A DNA stretch of 64,000 nucleotides from Acidobacteriota bacterium. Lineage in GTDB: Bacteria > Acidobacteriota > Holophagae > Acanthopleuribacterales > Acanthopleuribacteraceae. The stretch covers positions 223,561 through 287,560 of the forward strand of contig JACJWC010000003.1 of assembly GCA_020637335.1 (NCBI GenBank), written 5' to 3'. Positions 8,704 through 17,997 of this stretch are shown one piece after another. Made by a program: the position numbers and the translations under genes. The notes beneath the pieces are model-generated. The model did not search any database. It was not told the DNA's origin and saw only the letters and a program-made list of their open reading frames with translations. Numbering within the stretch: position 1 is the first letter of the stretch; each line of letters starts with the position of its first letter.

Positions 8704-11390
8704 TAGTTTACGCTTTCAACCTGAAGGGTAACCAGTACATTTTCAAAGACATTGTCTTCGTCCTGGGCTTCGAAGTCGATTTGGTAAATACGAACCTGGC
8801 CATTGACAATTGGCAGATTGTAGGTGCCGCCATTATTGGATTGGAAGCTGTTCACATCAAATGTCATGCTCCAACGTGAAACACCGTTCGAAATTGGCGC
8901 CGTGCTTGAGCCTGTATCAGCTGCAGGCGACGGCCAATAGTTTCGGAAGATGAGCTCCCCAAAATTCTCATTGTCTGTACTTGGACTAATGAAATTTCGG
9001 GTGAACTCAATACTGGCAATCGAACCAGGGTTACCACTGCCATGCTCAAGGTCAAGCACGGCCGAAAGTGCAGGAGCCGGAATCGTTAACTCGTGGTCGA
9101 CAAAGAAAGCTCCAGCGACACCGGTTGAGGTTCCCGTATAGTTGAGGTAAAACGCCAGACGGTCGGTACCAGTGACCGTACCCGTTCCGTTGTTGTATAG
9201 GCCAATGTGAGGAAAGGTGATCGTGCCATCGGTTGTGGTCTGATATTCAACCCGCAGAATAGCAATTGCCGTTTGTTTGGGTTCAGGACCTTCTTCACTG
9301 ACCTCAATTTTGAAAACGACAGCGTCATCGGTCGAGTCCGGATCGTCCTGGAACTGAATGGCCACATCGCGGGTTCCTTCAGCACCCATATTGATCACAC
9401 CGGTGGTCGCATTTACGGTGCCGTCGAGGGTACCTCCGCGGTCACCCGCAATGATCGAAACAGTGTAGCTCAGTACTGAAGTGTCCTGATCGGTGACACG
9501 GAACGAGAGCACCCCATCCTGACCCGGCAACAAACCCGCTCCCGGGTTGCCCGGTGTAAAAAGGACCCGGTCAATTACGGGTGCGTTAAAGGTAGGACCG
9601 CCATTGGTAGTAAAGGTTACTAGGCGAACGCTTCGATTAGTAAATGCTGTATTGCCATAACTGGTGTTGTCGTATGCATTGATTTGGAACGTTAAGTGAC
9701 CACTGTTGTTATCATCTTGGTCAGCAAAACTGACGGAGCCATCACCATGTCCACCATCAACACGTCCCAACGAAGGGCCAAAGAATGCATTGTCACCTGC
9801 AATCAACTTCACAGTCCAAGTACAATCCTCATTTTCAGGATCATCCAGCCGAAATGAGAAGGCACCAGCATCCCCGTTATCGATGTTTGCCGATGGCGAC
9901 TGTTGAATGTTGCTGATTATTACCGGATCATTGATGTCTTCTGCAGTAACGGTAACCGATAAAGACGCATTTGCCACAATTCCGCCACCTACTCCTGTCA
10001 CGGCTAAGGTGAACGGATTGGCTCCCATGCGATTTAACGGTGGGGTCAGGAAACTTTCTCGACCAGTTACGTCCTTGGCCTGGCCATTGATGGGAAACAG
10101 TTCGACTTTTTCATAATCACCAACAACTTTCCAGTAAAGGGCGACTTGTTGGTACAGGGAAACGGAGGTTTGAGAGGCAGTAAAGAAAACGATAGTCGGA
10201 TCCTCGGTGGTCACGCCACCTGTTACCGAAATCGGTTGATCCAAAAACTGGCTTTCTTCGGATTGATTGGAGGATTTAGTTGCGCGAAGGATGGGCCGGA
10301 CAGAGGCCTCTGGTGTAACAGTTACGCTGTCAAAGCTGAGGTTTTTCCCAGTGAAATCAACGGGCACACCCGAGAAACTGCTGGGAATCATTTCCAAGCC
10401 AGTTGGACCATTGGATACCACCCAACTCAGATTCACTGAGTCGCCGGCCGTAATGGCATAGCGGCTAGAGAAAAATTCATCGATCGCAACCGGGTTCGTT
10501 GTTGGTGCATCGCGAACCACGGCAATAACAGGACCACCCGTTTGCTGAACGGTACCAAATTGATTGGCAACGATTAAAGTTGCCTCAGGGAATGCAACAG
10601 CTGCTTGATTTTGATATTGCGGCAGCAAGTAGCTTGTATTGAGACTGAAATCACCCACGGGGAAATCACTGCCCGACAAGGAGTAGGTGCTGCCGAATGG
10701 TGATACTAAGAACCCGCCAGTAATGAAACCACCAGCCACCCAAGTGGCTGCCCAATCACTGCCCAAAGCAAAATCCTGGAGGTAATTGAAGGAGATAATG
10801 GAAGGCAGTAAGTCATCGTAAGGCAAAAACGTCCCACACAAGATAACGAACCCAGTGGTTGCTTGGACTTTTTGCCCGGCTAAATTGTGGCCGTAACAAG
10901 TCAACTTGGCTTGGAACTCTACCCCTTGACGCGGGTTTGCAGCGAAGGATTGGCCTAAAGCCCCGAAAACTTTTTCAAAGGTCGAAACAATTGGAAATTC
11001 GGAGGATGCAAATTCTCCAAAGGCAAACTGCGCATCAAGTGGGCCGGTGACTCGGGAAAGTCCCGGAGTCCCCCCATCCGTACGTGTGAAGGTCAGTTCG
11101 AAACTGTCCATTACAACAGTGCCGACTGTTGGATTGACGGAGTCAAATGCGGAACCAGAGGTTATCTCGACAACGCCGGTAGTCGCCGTAACGTTTTTAA
11201 CCATCTCTACTTCCACATACTCATTATTGTCCGATGGTGAGGTACCCACAATACCGAGGAAGTTAATCCGGATAAAGATGGAGACGTCCTCACTATTGTC
11301 ATTGGCACCTCCGCCACAGCTGGAAAGAACCAAGAGCAGCAAGAAGCAATGTAAAACTATCAATATATTTTTGAGTTTATTGGGAAACAT
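8703..11390 (-). CDS. Large lipoprotein with Ig-like/cadherin-like domains, pil-linked
   Basis: An 895-residue exported lipoprotein: hydrophobic signal sequence, then the lipobox LVLSSC (Cys ~25) and a GGGANDNSED linker. The rest is beta-rich. Two related Ig-like units (~325-415 and ~425-510, each with a pattern of aromatic-ITAGDSVNLSW type and ending near DVTG) are followed by two cadherin-like units opening DPVIISNIQQSP and APVIDRVLFTPG. A C-terminal domain (~760-895) closes it. It lies directly after pilQ and is coupled by TAATG to the TPR gene, so a role in anchoring or decorating the pilus/secretin, or adhesion, is plausible but unproven. AGGTGG precedes the ATG. Confidence 0.7.
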   Translation of the reverse strand: MFPNKLKNILIVLHCFLLLLVLSSCGGGANDNSEDVSIFIRINFLGIVGTSPSDNNEYVEVEMVKNVTATTGVVEITSGSAFDSVNPTVGTVVMDSFELTFTRTDGGTPGLSRVTGPLDAQFAFGEFASSEFPIVSTFEKVFGALGQSFAANPRQGVEFQAKLTCYGHNLAGQKVQATTGFVILCGTFLPYDDLLPSIISFNYLQDFALGSDWAATWVAGGFITGGFLVSPFGSTYSLSGSDFPVGDFSLNTSYLLPQYQNQAAVAFPEATLIVANQFGTVQQTGGPVIAVVRDAPTTNPVAIDEFFSSRYAITAGDSVNLSWVVSNGPTGLEMIPSSFSGVPVDFTGKNLSFDSVTVTPEASVRPILRATKSSNQSEESQFLDQPISVTGGVTTEDPTIVFFTASQTSVSLYQQVALYWKVVGDYEKVELFPINGQAKDVTGRESFLTPPLNRMGANPFTLAVTGVGGGIVANASLSVTVTAEDINDPVIISNIQQSPSANIDNGDAGAFSFRLDDPENEDCTWTVKLIAGDNAFFGPSLGRVDGGHGDGSVSFADQDDNNSGHLTFQINAYDNTSYGNTAFTNRSVRLVTFTTNGGPTFNAPVIDRVLFTPGNPGAGLLPGQDGVLSFRVTDQDTSVLSYTVSIIAGDRGGTLDGTVNATTGVINMGAEGTRDVAIQFQDDPDSTDDAVVFKIEVSEEGPEPKQTAIAILRVEYQTTTDGTITFPHIGLYNNGTGTVTGTDRLAFYLNYTGTSTGVAGAFFVDHELTIPAPALSAVLDLEHGSGNPGSIASIEFTRNFISPSTDNENFGELIFRNYWPSPAADTGSSTAPISNGVSRWSMTFDVNSFQSNNGGTYNLPIVNGQVRIYQIDFEAQDEDNVFENVLVTLQVESVN

Positions 11391-11414
11391 AAATCACCAC
11401 CACCTATGCCATTT

Positions 11415-14054
11415 TTATTCTCGAACAACCCGAGGTGTAAGGAAGATCAGCAATTCTTGGTTTTCTACCAGCTTTCGCTCATTTCCAAAAAGATACTTAA
11501 TAAGAGGAATCCTATTCAGCTTTGGAATCCCGGACTTGTTTTCTTGTTCTGAACTTACGAAGATCCCACCAATGACGGTAGTGCCACCGTCCTTGACCAT
11601 CACCCTCGTTTCTGCCCGTCTTTGTGTGTAAATCGGGTTGCCGTTAATCAATCGGGTATAATCCGGGTCGCTCTTTTCAATTGCAATGTCAAGAATTACA
11701 TTTTTGTCATTGGTGACATGCGGCGTTACTTCCAGTTCCAAACCGACGCGGACCCAAACAATCGAGATTCTGCCCCGGTCCTGGGACAAATATGGAATCC
11801 GCTGGACGTTAACCAAATTGGCCAAACGATTGTTTTGGGTTGTGATTTTGGGTGAGCTAATGATTTTACCCAAACCATTTTGTTCAAGCAGTTGCAGGCT
11901 TAAATCGAGTTTAAAGTTATCGAGGAAGTTGCCCAAGGATAGGCCGATTCCGCTCGGATTCTCAGCAATAGTGGGGAAGTTGACGGCATAACCACCGATC
12001 AGTCCACCGGGTGAAGAACCACCAATGGTTGGTCCCCCGATGCCCACTCGATTGGGGAAAGTAACGCCAGTCTCCGTTCCAATTTCCGGGCGATAGTCCC
12101 CACTAACACCCCACTGAACACCAATTTCTTTTACGTAACGCAGGGTGGTTTCCACCACACGTCCCTCAATAGAAACCTGGGGAATTTTGCTATCGAGACG
12201 TTTGATTAAAGTCCGAATTGCTTGCATACGCTTGGGAATATCTTCGATGATTAAGGTATTGGTGCGTTCATCCGAAAGGATGGTTCCGCGTGGACTTAAA
12301 TAGGACCGTACAAGTGGCAGCACTTCTTCTGCTTTACTGTAATTGAGCGGGAATGTAACCGTTTCGGGTGGCACAGACAACTCTTTTTGCAGCTGAAGTT
12401 CGCGTCGTTCAAGTTCTTCATCTTTAAACTTTTTGGTAGTTGCCACCCGAAGTACATCATTCTCAAATTCCCAAGCTAACCCTGCATTGCGCAGGATGAT
12501 ATCCATGGCCTGGTCCCAGGGAATGTTCTTAAAGCTGTATGTTGCCTTCAGGTTTTTTACGCTCGGGTCTACGTACAGGTTAAAGCCCACTTGATCCGCT
12601 AGGAAACGCAGGAGGTCGACAACGTTTGCATCTTTAACATCAATTTTTTGAATTTCAATGCCGCGATACTTCCTTTGACCACCATCAATCGTCTCGTAGG
12701 ATTCTTCCGAACTGACTTGATCAAACAGGGAACCCTTAAACATATCTTCTTGCATCGAACGCGTTTCTGCCAGAGGTGCAGGTGCACTAATCGCCGCATT
12801 GGTTATTTGAATAGGCTTAGGCGCGCGCCGAGTTGGTTTGGTCGACTTCATTTCTGTATACAGGCTTTTTTCCTGTTGCAGAAATTTGTTTAATTCATTT
12901 TCGATTGGATCTGCAGATTGCAAAGCAGAATCCATTATTGAGGGTTTTACCTCTTTGACTTCAACTTTAGCAACTGGCGCTTCTGTCGCCTTCTGGACTT
13001 CCGGTTGAGGCGCCATAGCGACCAACTCTGGCTCCTCGGTTACTACCGTAACTTCCAACGCGGAGGACTCCGCGACCGGTTGGTCTGTTGCCAGAGACTG
13101 TTCCATAACAGGTTCAGGTTCGGGAGCACTGACAGAGTCGGACGCAACCGGTAAATCAGTCCGATTTTGAACCGGTTCACTGTTTTGGACCGTCATGGGT
13201 TCACTTAAAGCTTGTGGAGCGATTCCCCAGCGAATAATCAAACCCATTTCGGTTGGTTCAAGATCGAAGGGCAACTTTTCCGTTAGGTCAAAAACCAAAC
13301 GAGTAATGGGTTCAGGATGAACCTGAAACTGATTAACGCGAATCCCAGTGGGACCCGTTTGTGCCAGGCTTATCGAACGTCGATTTAAACCAAAATTCAC
13401 ACCCGTAATATCAATCGCAAAGCGATCCGGTTGATCTAGATAAAAACTTTTATGGCTGAATTCGCCATCAATCAGCAGCTCCAACTGGGCGCCTTGTTCA
13501 GAAACCCATCCGCTGATGCCGTAAAGTTGCTGGCTTTTTCGCACGCCATCAATTTCAATCAGACTGCCAGTGGAGAGCGTTTCATTTGTGACTGAACTTT
13601 GTTGGGCAGGCTCATCCTCCACATGGACGGGCTCAACTTGGGCAGTTTCAACGGCAGCGGATTCGTCTTGCGACTCCAAATAAACAATAAGCGTTCCTGC
13701 CTCGCCTTCGTACACATCATAAATGACACCTGGCTTCAGGTAAAAATGAAGGCCAATCCCTTTGAAGCTATCTGGATCAAGAGGCAATTGTTCAATGCGA
13801 TCCACTTGGGTTAGTTGAACCTTCGTGAAATCAAACATGGACACAACCCCTGGGAAATCCAGGGTTAGCACGTTGGGCGCACTTTGAATAGCGAAAAACT
13901 GAATTTTCTCTGCGCCCTTGTACCGAATCATCAAAGAACTCTTATTTCCATGACTCACCGATTCCGCATTGGTAATGCTGGTTTCCGCCCATAAAAAGCT
14001 GGAAACCGCAAAAACCAAAATCAAGCGATGGAATTTAAAACAAACGTTAAACAT
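11415..14054 (-). CDS. pilQ: PilQ, type IV pilus outer-membrane secretin
   Basis: An 879-residue secretin through which the pilus passes the outer membrane. A signal peptide (~1-30) leads to an AMIN domain (~37-125) and a second AMIN-like domain (~165-280), which bind peptidoglycan in homologues. A long Pro/Glu/Val-rich linker (~280-460) follows, then an STN/N0 domain (~470-540), a secretin_N domain (~560-640) and the secretin barrel (~690-875), with VIGGIFVSSEQE near 828 and the closing LLIFLTPRVV. The linker is longer than in most PilQ proteins. It starts 3 bp after pilP and ends the pilM-N-O-P-Q series. Confidence 0.95.
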   Translation of the reverse strand: MFNVCFKFHRLILVFAVSSFLWAETSITNAESVSHGNKSSLMIRYKGAEKIQFFAIQSAPNVLTLDFPGVVSMFDFTKVQLTQVDRIEQLPLDPDSFKGIGLHFYLKPGVIYDVYEGEAGTLIVYLESQDESAAVETAQVEPVHVEDEPAQQSSVTNETLSTGSLIEIDGVRKSQQLYGISGWVSEQGAQLELLIDGEFSHKSFYLDQPDRFAIDITGVNFGLNRRSISLAQTGPTGIRVNQFQVHPEPITRLVFDLTEKLPFDLEPTEMGLIIRWGIAPQALSEPMTVQNSEPVQNRTDLPVASDSVSAPEPEPVMEQSLATDQPVAESSALEVTVVTEEPELVAMAPQPEVQKATEAPVAKVEVKEVKPSIMDSALQSADPIENELNKFLQQEKSLYTEMKSTKPTRRAPKPIQITNAAISAPAPLAETRSMQEDMFKGSLFDQVSSEESYETIDGGQRKYRGIEIQKIDVKDANVVDLLRFLADQVGFNLYVDPSVKNLKATYSFKNIPWDQAMDIILRNAGLAWEFENDVLRVATTKKFKDEELERRELQLQKELSVPPETVTFPLNYSKAEEVLPLVRSYLSPRGTILSDERTNTLIIEDIPKRMQAIRTLIKRLDSKIPQVSIEGRVVETTLRYVKEIGVQWGVSGDYRPEIGTETGVTFPNRVGIGGPTIGGSSPGGLIGGYAVNFPTIAENPSGIGLSLGNFLDNFKLDLSLQLLEQNGLGKIISSPKITTQNNRLANLVNVQRIPYLSQDRGRISIVWVRVGLELEVTPHVTNDKNVILDIAIEKSDPDYTRLINGNPIYTQRRAETRVMVKDGGTTVIGGIFVSSEQENKSGIPKLNRIPLIKYLFGNERKLVENQELLIFLTPRVVRE

Positions 14055-14057
14055 AGA

Positions 14058-14582
14058 TTACTCCTCGCCCCGGTGAAGTACATACTTGATTTCACGATGG
14101 GCCAACTCTTGAGATTCATCGTCTATATACTGCTTAATTAAAACGGATTCATCGTCGATGTTAACCAGGTCTCCGTCTTGAAATTTCTCTCCAGATTGGA
14201 ACCATAAGTATTTGCCGCCAATATCAAAAATGGCCCAATACCCAGAACGCGCTTCCAGGTAAATGCCCTTTAACTGAAGCTCCGTTACTGAGTATTCATT
14301 GCGACCTGTCGGATCAATCGTTGGCCGGTTCTTTTTTTTCTCGGCTGCCAGCTCAAACGGGGTCTTGAAAGGGTCGCGCAATTGGGTATCACCCGTCTCG
14401 ACATTGATTTTGGGCTCATAGGTAACTCCACCTGAAATGGGCTCCGCCTCTGCAGGTTCTTCTACAGCATCCGTTTCCGGCGGTTTAGGCTCAGCAGGAT
14501 CTTGAGCCCACAGTGGTATAAAGAGCATCATGGCCAAACAAAATGCGAGCGGCCTTCGAGTAAAAAACGCCGTTATTCTCAT
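14058..14582 (-). CDS. pilP: PilP, type IV pilus alignment lipoprotein-like subunit
   Basis: A 174-residue periplasmic protein linking the PilN/PilO inner-membrane complex to PilQ. It has a signal sequence (~1-26, ending LWAQ), an acidic Pro/Glu-rich region, the PilP signature LRDPFKTPF (~69-77), and a C-terminal beta domain with SVTELQLKGI and GDLVNIDDESVLI. No lipobox cysteine is visible, unlike in many proteobacterial PilP lipoproteins. Its start overlaps the pilO stop by 4 bp, indicating coupled translation. Confidence 0.88.
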   Translation of the reverse strand: MRITAFFTRRPLAFCLAMMLFIPLWAQDPAEPKPPETDAVEEPAEAEPISGGVTYEPKINVETGDTQLRDPFKTPFELAAEKKKNRPTIDPTGRNEYSVTELQLKGIYLEARSGYWAIFDIGGKYLWFQSGEKFQDGDLVNIDDESVLIKQYIDDESQELAHREIKYVLHRGEE

Positions 14583-15202
14583 TTTCTACCGCCTTTATTT
14601 GATTTGTCGCCCTTCATTTCTAACTTTCTTGCTTCCACCTGCTGCTTTAGTTCAGCCTCAGTGGGCTCAATATAAGTGTAAACGGACACAAGAAACTGGG
14701 CTTCTACAGAATAGGGTGAATCCTTTGCAGGTCGGGAAACATAAAGCCCTTTCACATTTAGAATCCGGGGATAATTGCTGATTTTGGCGAAAAAGTTCCC
14801 CAAATCGTGATACCCCCCATTCATGTAAAAAGTGAATGGGTGTTCCATTACCACATTGCTTTTAACCGGTTTGTTGTTCGAGAGACTCACCACTTCAATT
14901 TGATTTTCATTGGCGTAGCGTTTAATGTCCTGGTAAAACTTGGGTTTATTGATTTCGACCGGGAGAATCTTCTTCAGGCGATCCAGCTGGGCCTGGAGGT
15001 GGTTCATCTCCTCCTCGAGTTCAGCCGCATGCTTTTTAATTCGCTCTGCTTCACCAATTTTGACTTCTAAATCTTCGATTCTGGATATTGTGCTCTGAAT
15101 GGTTTCTTTTTTTCCTTGGAACACAAAAAACTCACCGACCAGCAATGCCACTAGGACAATGACGATGCCGATGATTGCCTGTTGAACCTGATTGAGTTTC
15201 AT
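14579..15202 (-). CDS. pilO: PilO, type IV pilus inner-membrane alignment protein
   Basis: A 207-residue bitopic protein: a membrane helix (~8-29), a periplasmic coiled coil (~35-75, rich in Glu/Lys/Leu heptads) and a C-terminal ferredoxin-like domain containing MEHPFTFYMNGGYHDLGNFF, the typical PilO core. It pairs with PilN to form the alignment subcomplex. Eighteen bases separate it from pilN, and it overlaps pilP by 4 bp. Order and length agree with the family. Confidence 0.9.
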   Translation of the reverse strand: MKLNQVQQAIIGIVIVLVALLVGEFFVFQGKKETIQSTISRIEDLEVKIGEAERIKKHAAELEEEMNHLQAQLDRLKKILPVEINKPKFYQDIKRYANENQIEVVSLSNNKPVKSNVVMEHPFTFYMNGGYHDLGNFFAKISNYPRILNVKGLYVSRPAKDSPYSVEAQFLVSVYTYIEPTEAELKQQVEARKLEMKGDKSNKGGRK

Positions 15203-15220
15203 AGGACGCGCCCCCCCACT

Positions 15221-15907
15221 CTATTTGGATTTCCGGTTATCGGCGGCACCGTCAGTGTCGCCATCTTCGAGTTTGGTAACAAACAGAATGGTGAATTTGT
15301 AATCGTCTTGGCTGCTTTTAACCGTTTCGATCGTATTGAGGTCAACTTTGCTGTACCTTTGGCTAATGGCTTGTAAGCGGTTGGCCAGAGTGGAGGCGCC
15401 GTCAATCGTTTTAGAGATACCCGTAATGCGGATAATGTTAGGTGCACCCAGCTGCTTCCCTTTGACCGTAAAAGTTTTAGCATTTTTGTCTGTTTTATCG
15501 AGCAGCTTAGAGTCAACGCCCTGTTCAATCGTAAGCAGGTAAACACTCGAGGGCAGATTGTTGTAAATGTCCTCAAGCAGCTTTACCGGACCCTCACGGC
15601 GGTCTTTGAGCTCGCCAATTTTTTTAATCTTTTCGTTCAGCAACTCTTTGCGGATTTCATAATCCAATTGCTTTTCCTTATAGGGCTCAAGCTTTTTATA
15701 CTCAGCTTCTTTTTGACTGGCGATACGCAGTTTTTCATCCAAGGTGGAACTGAGCATCATATTGCGCACAATCAGAGCGCCCGCTGCCAGGGCAACAAAA
15801 ATAATCAGAATCAGATTTTCCTGAACCCCTGAGGAAGCCTGGGATTTCTTTTTTTGCGATTTGACAGCCGCGGCTTTTCGCTCACGAATAAGGTTAATCT
15901 TGATCAT
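15221..15907 (-). CDS. pilN: PilN, type IV pilus inner-membrane alignment protein
   Basis: A 228-residue bitopic protein. The N-terminus reads MIKINLIRER; the conserved INLI motif docks into cytoplasmic PilM in known systems. A membrane helix (~30-50), a coiled coil (~55-110) and a periplasmic alpha/beta domain follow. AAAAGGA, overlapping the pilM stop, serves as Shine-Dalgarno. Confidence 0.92.
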   Translation of the reverse strand: MIKINLIRERKAAAVKSQKKKSQASSGVQENLILIIFVALAAGALIVRNMMLSSTLDEKLRIASQKEAEYKKLEPYKEKQLDYEIRKELLNEKIKKIGELKDRREGPVKLLEDIYNNLPSSVYLLTIEQGVDSKLLDKTDKNAKTFTVKGKQLGAPNIIRITGISKTIDGASTLANRLQAISQRYSKVDLNTIETVKSSQDDYKFTILFVTKLEDGDTDGAADNRKSK

Positions 15908-15911
15908 GGCA

Positions 15912-16970
15912 TTATCCTTTTCTCATGGCCAAGCCGACCGCGATGGCACAGCTCGCCCGCAGGTCGTTGATGGTCTGCGGATTGAATTGCTTCTCATTAA
16001 ACGAAATGTTTTGGAAGGGATTGAGGATCTCAACGGGTGCCTCAAAACGTTCAGCTAAATACGTATCCAGGTTGAGCGTACGACTACCGCCCCCACTGAT
16101 GAAAATGCGGTTGATGCGCTCCGAACTAGTGGTGGCCTTGAAAAAATCAAATGTTTTCTGAATTTCAATACCCAAATCGTTGGTTACGCTTTTGAGTATG
16201 GGCGTCACCCGCTCGAAACTCATGCCATCCACGGATTCACCGCGTTTCAAAATTTCTGCGGTCTCGAAATCAACACCCAATTCCTTCTGAATGGCATCAG
16301 TATACATGTTGCCACCCATACTAATGTCACGCCAGAACAGGGTGTTTTCACCCTGCAGGATATTGATATTCATTACGGATGCCCCAATGTTAATCAAGGC
16401 CGTTATTTGCAGGTCTGAGAGCTGGTAATTGGCCGTCAGGGCATTTTGTAAAGCAAAGGAATCGACATCGACTACGACGGGATTTTTACCTGCCTGTTGG
16501 ACCACGCTCACATACTCTGAAACCTTTTCCTTTTTGGCGGCAACCAACAGAACATCCATGTTGCCATCGCCCCGACCCATCGGGTTAAGGATCTGCCAAT
16601 CCAAATTCACGTCGTCTATATCAAAAGGAATGTAACTTTCAGCTTCCCAGTGAATAGACTCCGCCAGCTCTTCTTCCGACATAAACGCCATGGTAATTTT
16701 TTTGATAATTACCGAATGGCCTGAAACGGCAATCGCTACTTCGCCTGGCTTTACCCTATTCTCAGCAAAGACTCGGGTAATCGCATCCACCACCATGGTG
16801 GAATCCATGATCGACCCATCCACAATCGCCTCAGGCGACAGCGGAATATAGCCTAAGTTGACCAATTTCCAATTGCGACCATCCTTGGAAAGGGGCTTCA
16901 GCTCAACCAATTTAATAGCGCTTGAACCGATATCAAGACCTACAAGACCTTTCGATTTTCCGAATAACAC
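15912..16970 (-). CDS. pilM: PilM, actin-like cytoplasmic type IV pilus protein
   Basis: A 352-residue FtsA/actin-fold protein that binds ATP and the PilN N-terminus. The opening KGLVGLDIGSSAIKLVEL is the phosphate-1 loop of PilM, and a second nucleotide loop ISGGGSRTLNLDTYL lies near ~290. Start is GTG with GGGGGAAGG upstream. First gene of pilM-N-O-P-Q, behind a 252-bp AT-rich intergenic region that probably contains its promoter. Confidence 0.93.
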   Translation of the reverse strand: MLFGKSKGLVGLDIGSSAIKLVELKPLSKDGRNWKLVNLGYIPLSPEAIVDGSIMDSTMVVDAITRVFAENRVKPGEVAIAVSGHSVIIKKITMAFMSEEELAESIHWEAESYIPFDIDDVNLDWQILNPMGRGDGNMDVLLVAAKKEKVSEYVSVVQQAGKNPVVVDVDSFALQNALTANYQLSDLQITALINIGASVMNINILQGENTLFWRDISMGGNMYTDAIQKELGVDFETAEILKRGESVDGMSFERVTPILKSVTNDLGIEIQKTFDFFKATTSSERINRIFISGGGSRTLNLDTYLAERFEAPVEILNPFQNISFNEKQFNPQTINDLRASCAIAVGLAMRKG

Positions 16971-17222
16971 GCCTTCCCCCTCTCGAATGAGTCACCTATT
17001 TGAGGTTAAAGTTCTTGGTTATTATAGAAAGCTAACACCCTTATATAGGATCGTCAAGCAATAAAAACACTATAGATAATTATAAACCAGGTTTTTTATC
17101 CTTAGTATCTTTAATGTCAGTGAATGAGCAAAAAACCTGGTTAATCCCGACATAGACGGGTCTTAATACCAATACATAATTAGCCAAGAATTCCACAATG
17201 TGATTTATATCATCTTGGCCCG
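16971..17222 (-). promoter_or_regulatory. AT-rich intergenic region upstream of pilM, with a 13-bp inverted repeat
   Basis: No gene was found in these 252 bp. They hold an inverted repeat (listed separately) and, nearer pilM, a TATAAT-like element on the minus strand (about 17028-17023) and a TTGACG (about 17055-17050) without ideal mutual spacing. This is the only gap before pilM, so the pilMNOPQ promoter should lie here. Confidence 0.35.
17085..17142. repeat. Perfect 13-bp inverted repeat upstream of pilM
   Basis: AACCAGGTTTTTT at 17085-17097 is matched exactly by its reverse complement at 17130-17142, with a 32-nt spacer. The T/A-rich arm ends could let it act as a terminator after the PP2C gene, but the loop is long for that. 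It could also be a paired operator in front of pilM. Confidence 0.5.
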
Positions 17223-17996
17223 TTACACCGGCTTGGTAAATCGGATTAGTGCAACCGTGATATTGTCGTCCCCGCCTTTTTGTTTGGCACCCTCAATGAG
17301 GTCGGAACAAATTTGATCCAGTGGGAAGAATTTGCGCTCTCTTAATAATCGCGCCATCTCAAAATCGGATAACATGGAATTCAATCCGTCGGAGCACAGA
17401 AGCAGTAGGTCTCCAGTTTGAAAATGGACCTCCTGGGAATCGACCCGTACGTCTGATCCACTGCCCAAGGCTTGGGTGATGACATTGCGAAATGGATGGG
17501 TCCGGGCATGCTCCAAGGTAATAAAGCCCTGTTTGAGCTGCTCATTGACCCAGCTGTGATCCGAGGTCAGCGCGCGGAGCTCATCTTGACGGAACAAATA
17601 GGCGCGTGAATCGCCAACATGCGCGATACTGCCGGACATCTCACCGATTACAGCAGCAACGATGGTCGTTCCCATACCGCGGGTTTCGCTCATGTTCTGG
17701 GTCGTCCCACGAATCTTTTCATTCGCCGCTAGGATGGCCGCTCGCAGCATATTGGAGGCGCGCGTCATATTGGGATCAAAGTCCCCGGGATAAGTCACTT
17801 CTTCGTCTTTGAGGGTGCGATTGAGCGAAGCCTCAATTTCTTCCACAGCGATGCGACTGGCCACCTCACCGGCAGCATGGCCGCCCATACCATCCGCGAC
17901 GACAAAAAGACCCAGCTCCATATTGACACAGAAATTGTCTTCATTAATGCGGCGCTTCATGCCAACGTCTGTTGAAACAAAGGCCTCCATCGCCAT
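17223..17996 (-). CDS. PP2C-type serine/threonine protein phosphatase
   Basis: A 257-residue soluble metal-dependent phosphatase (PPM family, PrpC/Stp-like). Motifs in order: NEDNF, VVADGMGGHAAGE (metal-binding Asp), GMGTT, HVGDSRAYLF, LTSDHS, LLLCSDGLNSML and GGDDNITVAL (last metal-binding Asp). All catalytic acidic residues appear present. It starts 1 bp after the J-domain gene with AAAAGGGG upstream and closes the rodZ-like operon. No Hanks-type kinase partner lies in the window. Confidence 0.93.
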   Translation of the reverse strand: MAMEAFVSTDVGMKRRINEDNFCVNMELGLFVVADGMGGHAAGEVASRIAVEEIEASLNRTLKDEEVTYPGDFDPNMTRASNMLRAAILAANEKIRGTTQNMSETRGMGTTIVAAVIGEMSGSIAHVGDSRAYLFRQDELRALTSDHSWVNEQLKQGFITLEHARTHPFRNVITQALGSGSDVRVDSQEVHFQTGDLLLLCSDGLNSMLSDFEMARLLRERKFFPLDQICSDLIEGAKQKGGDDNITVALIRFTKPV

Positions 17997-17997
17997 C

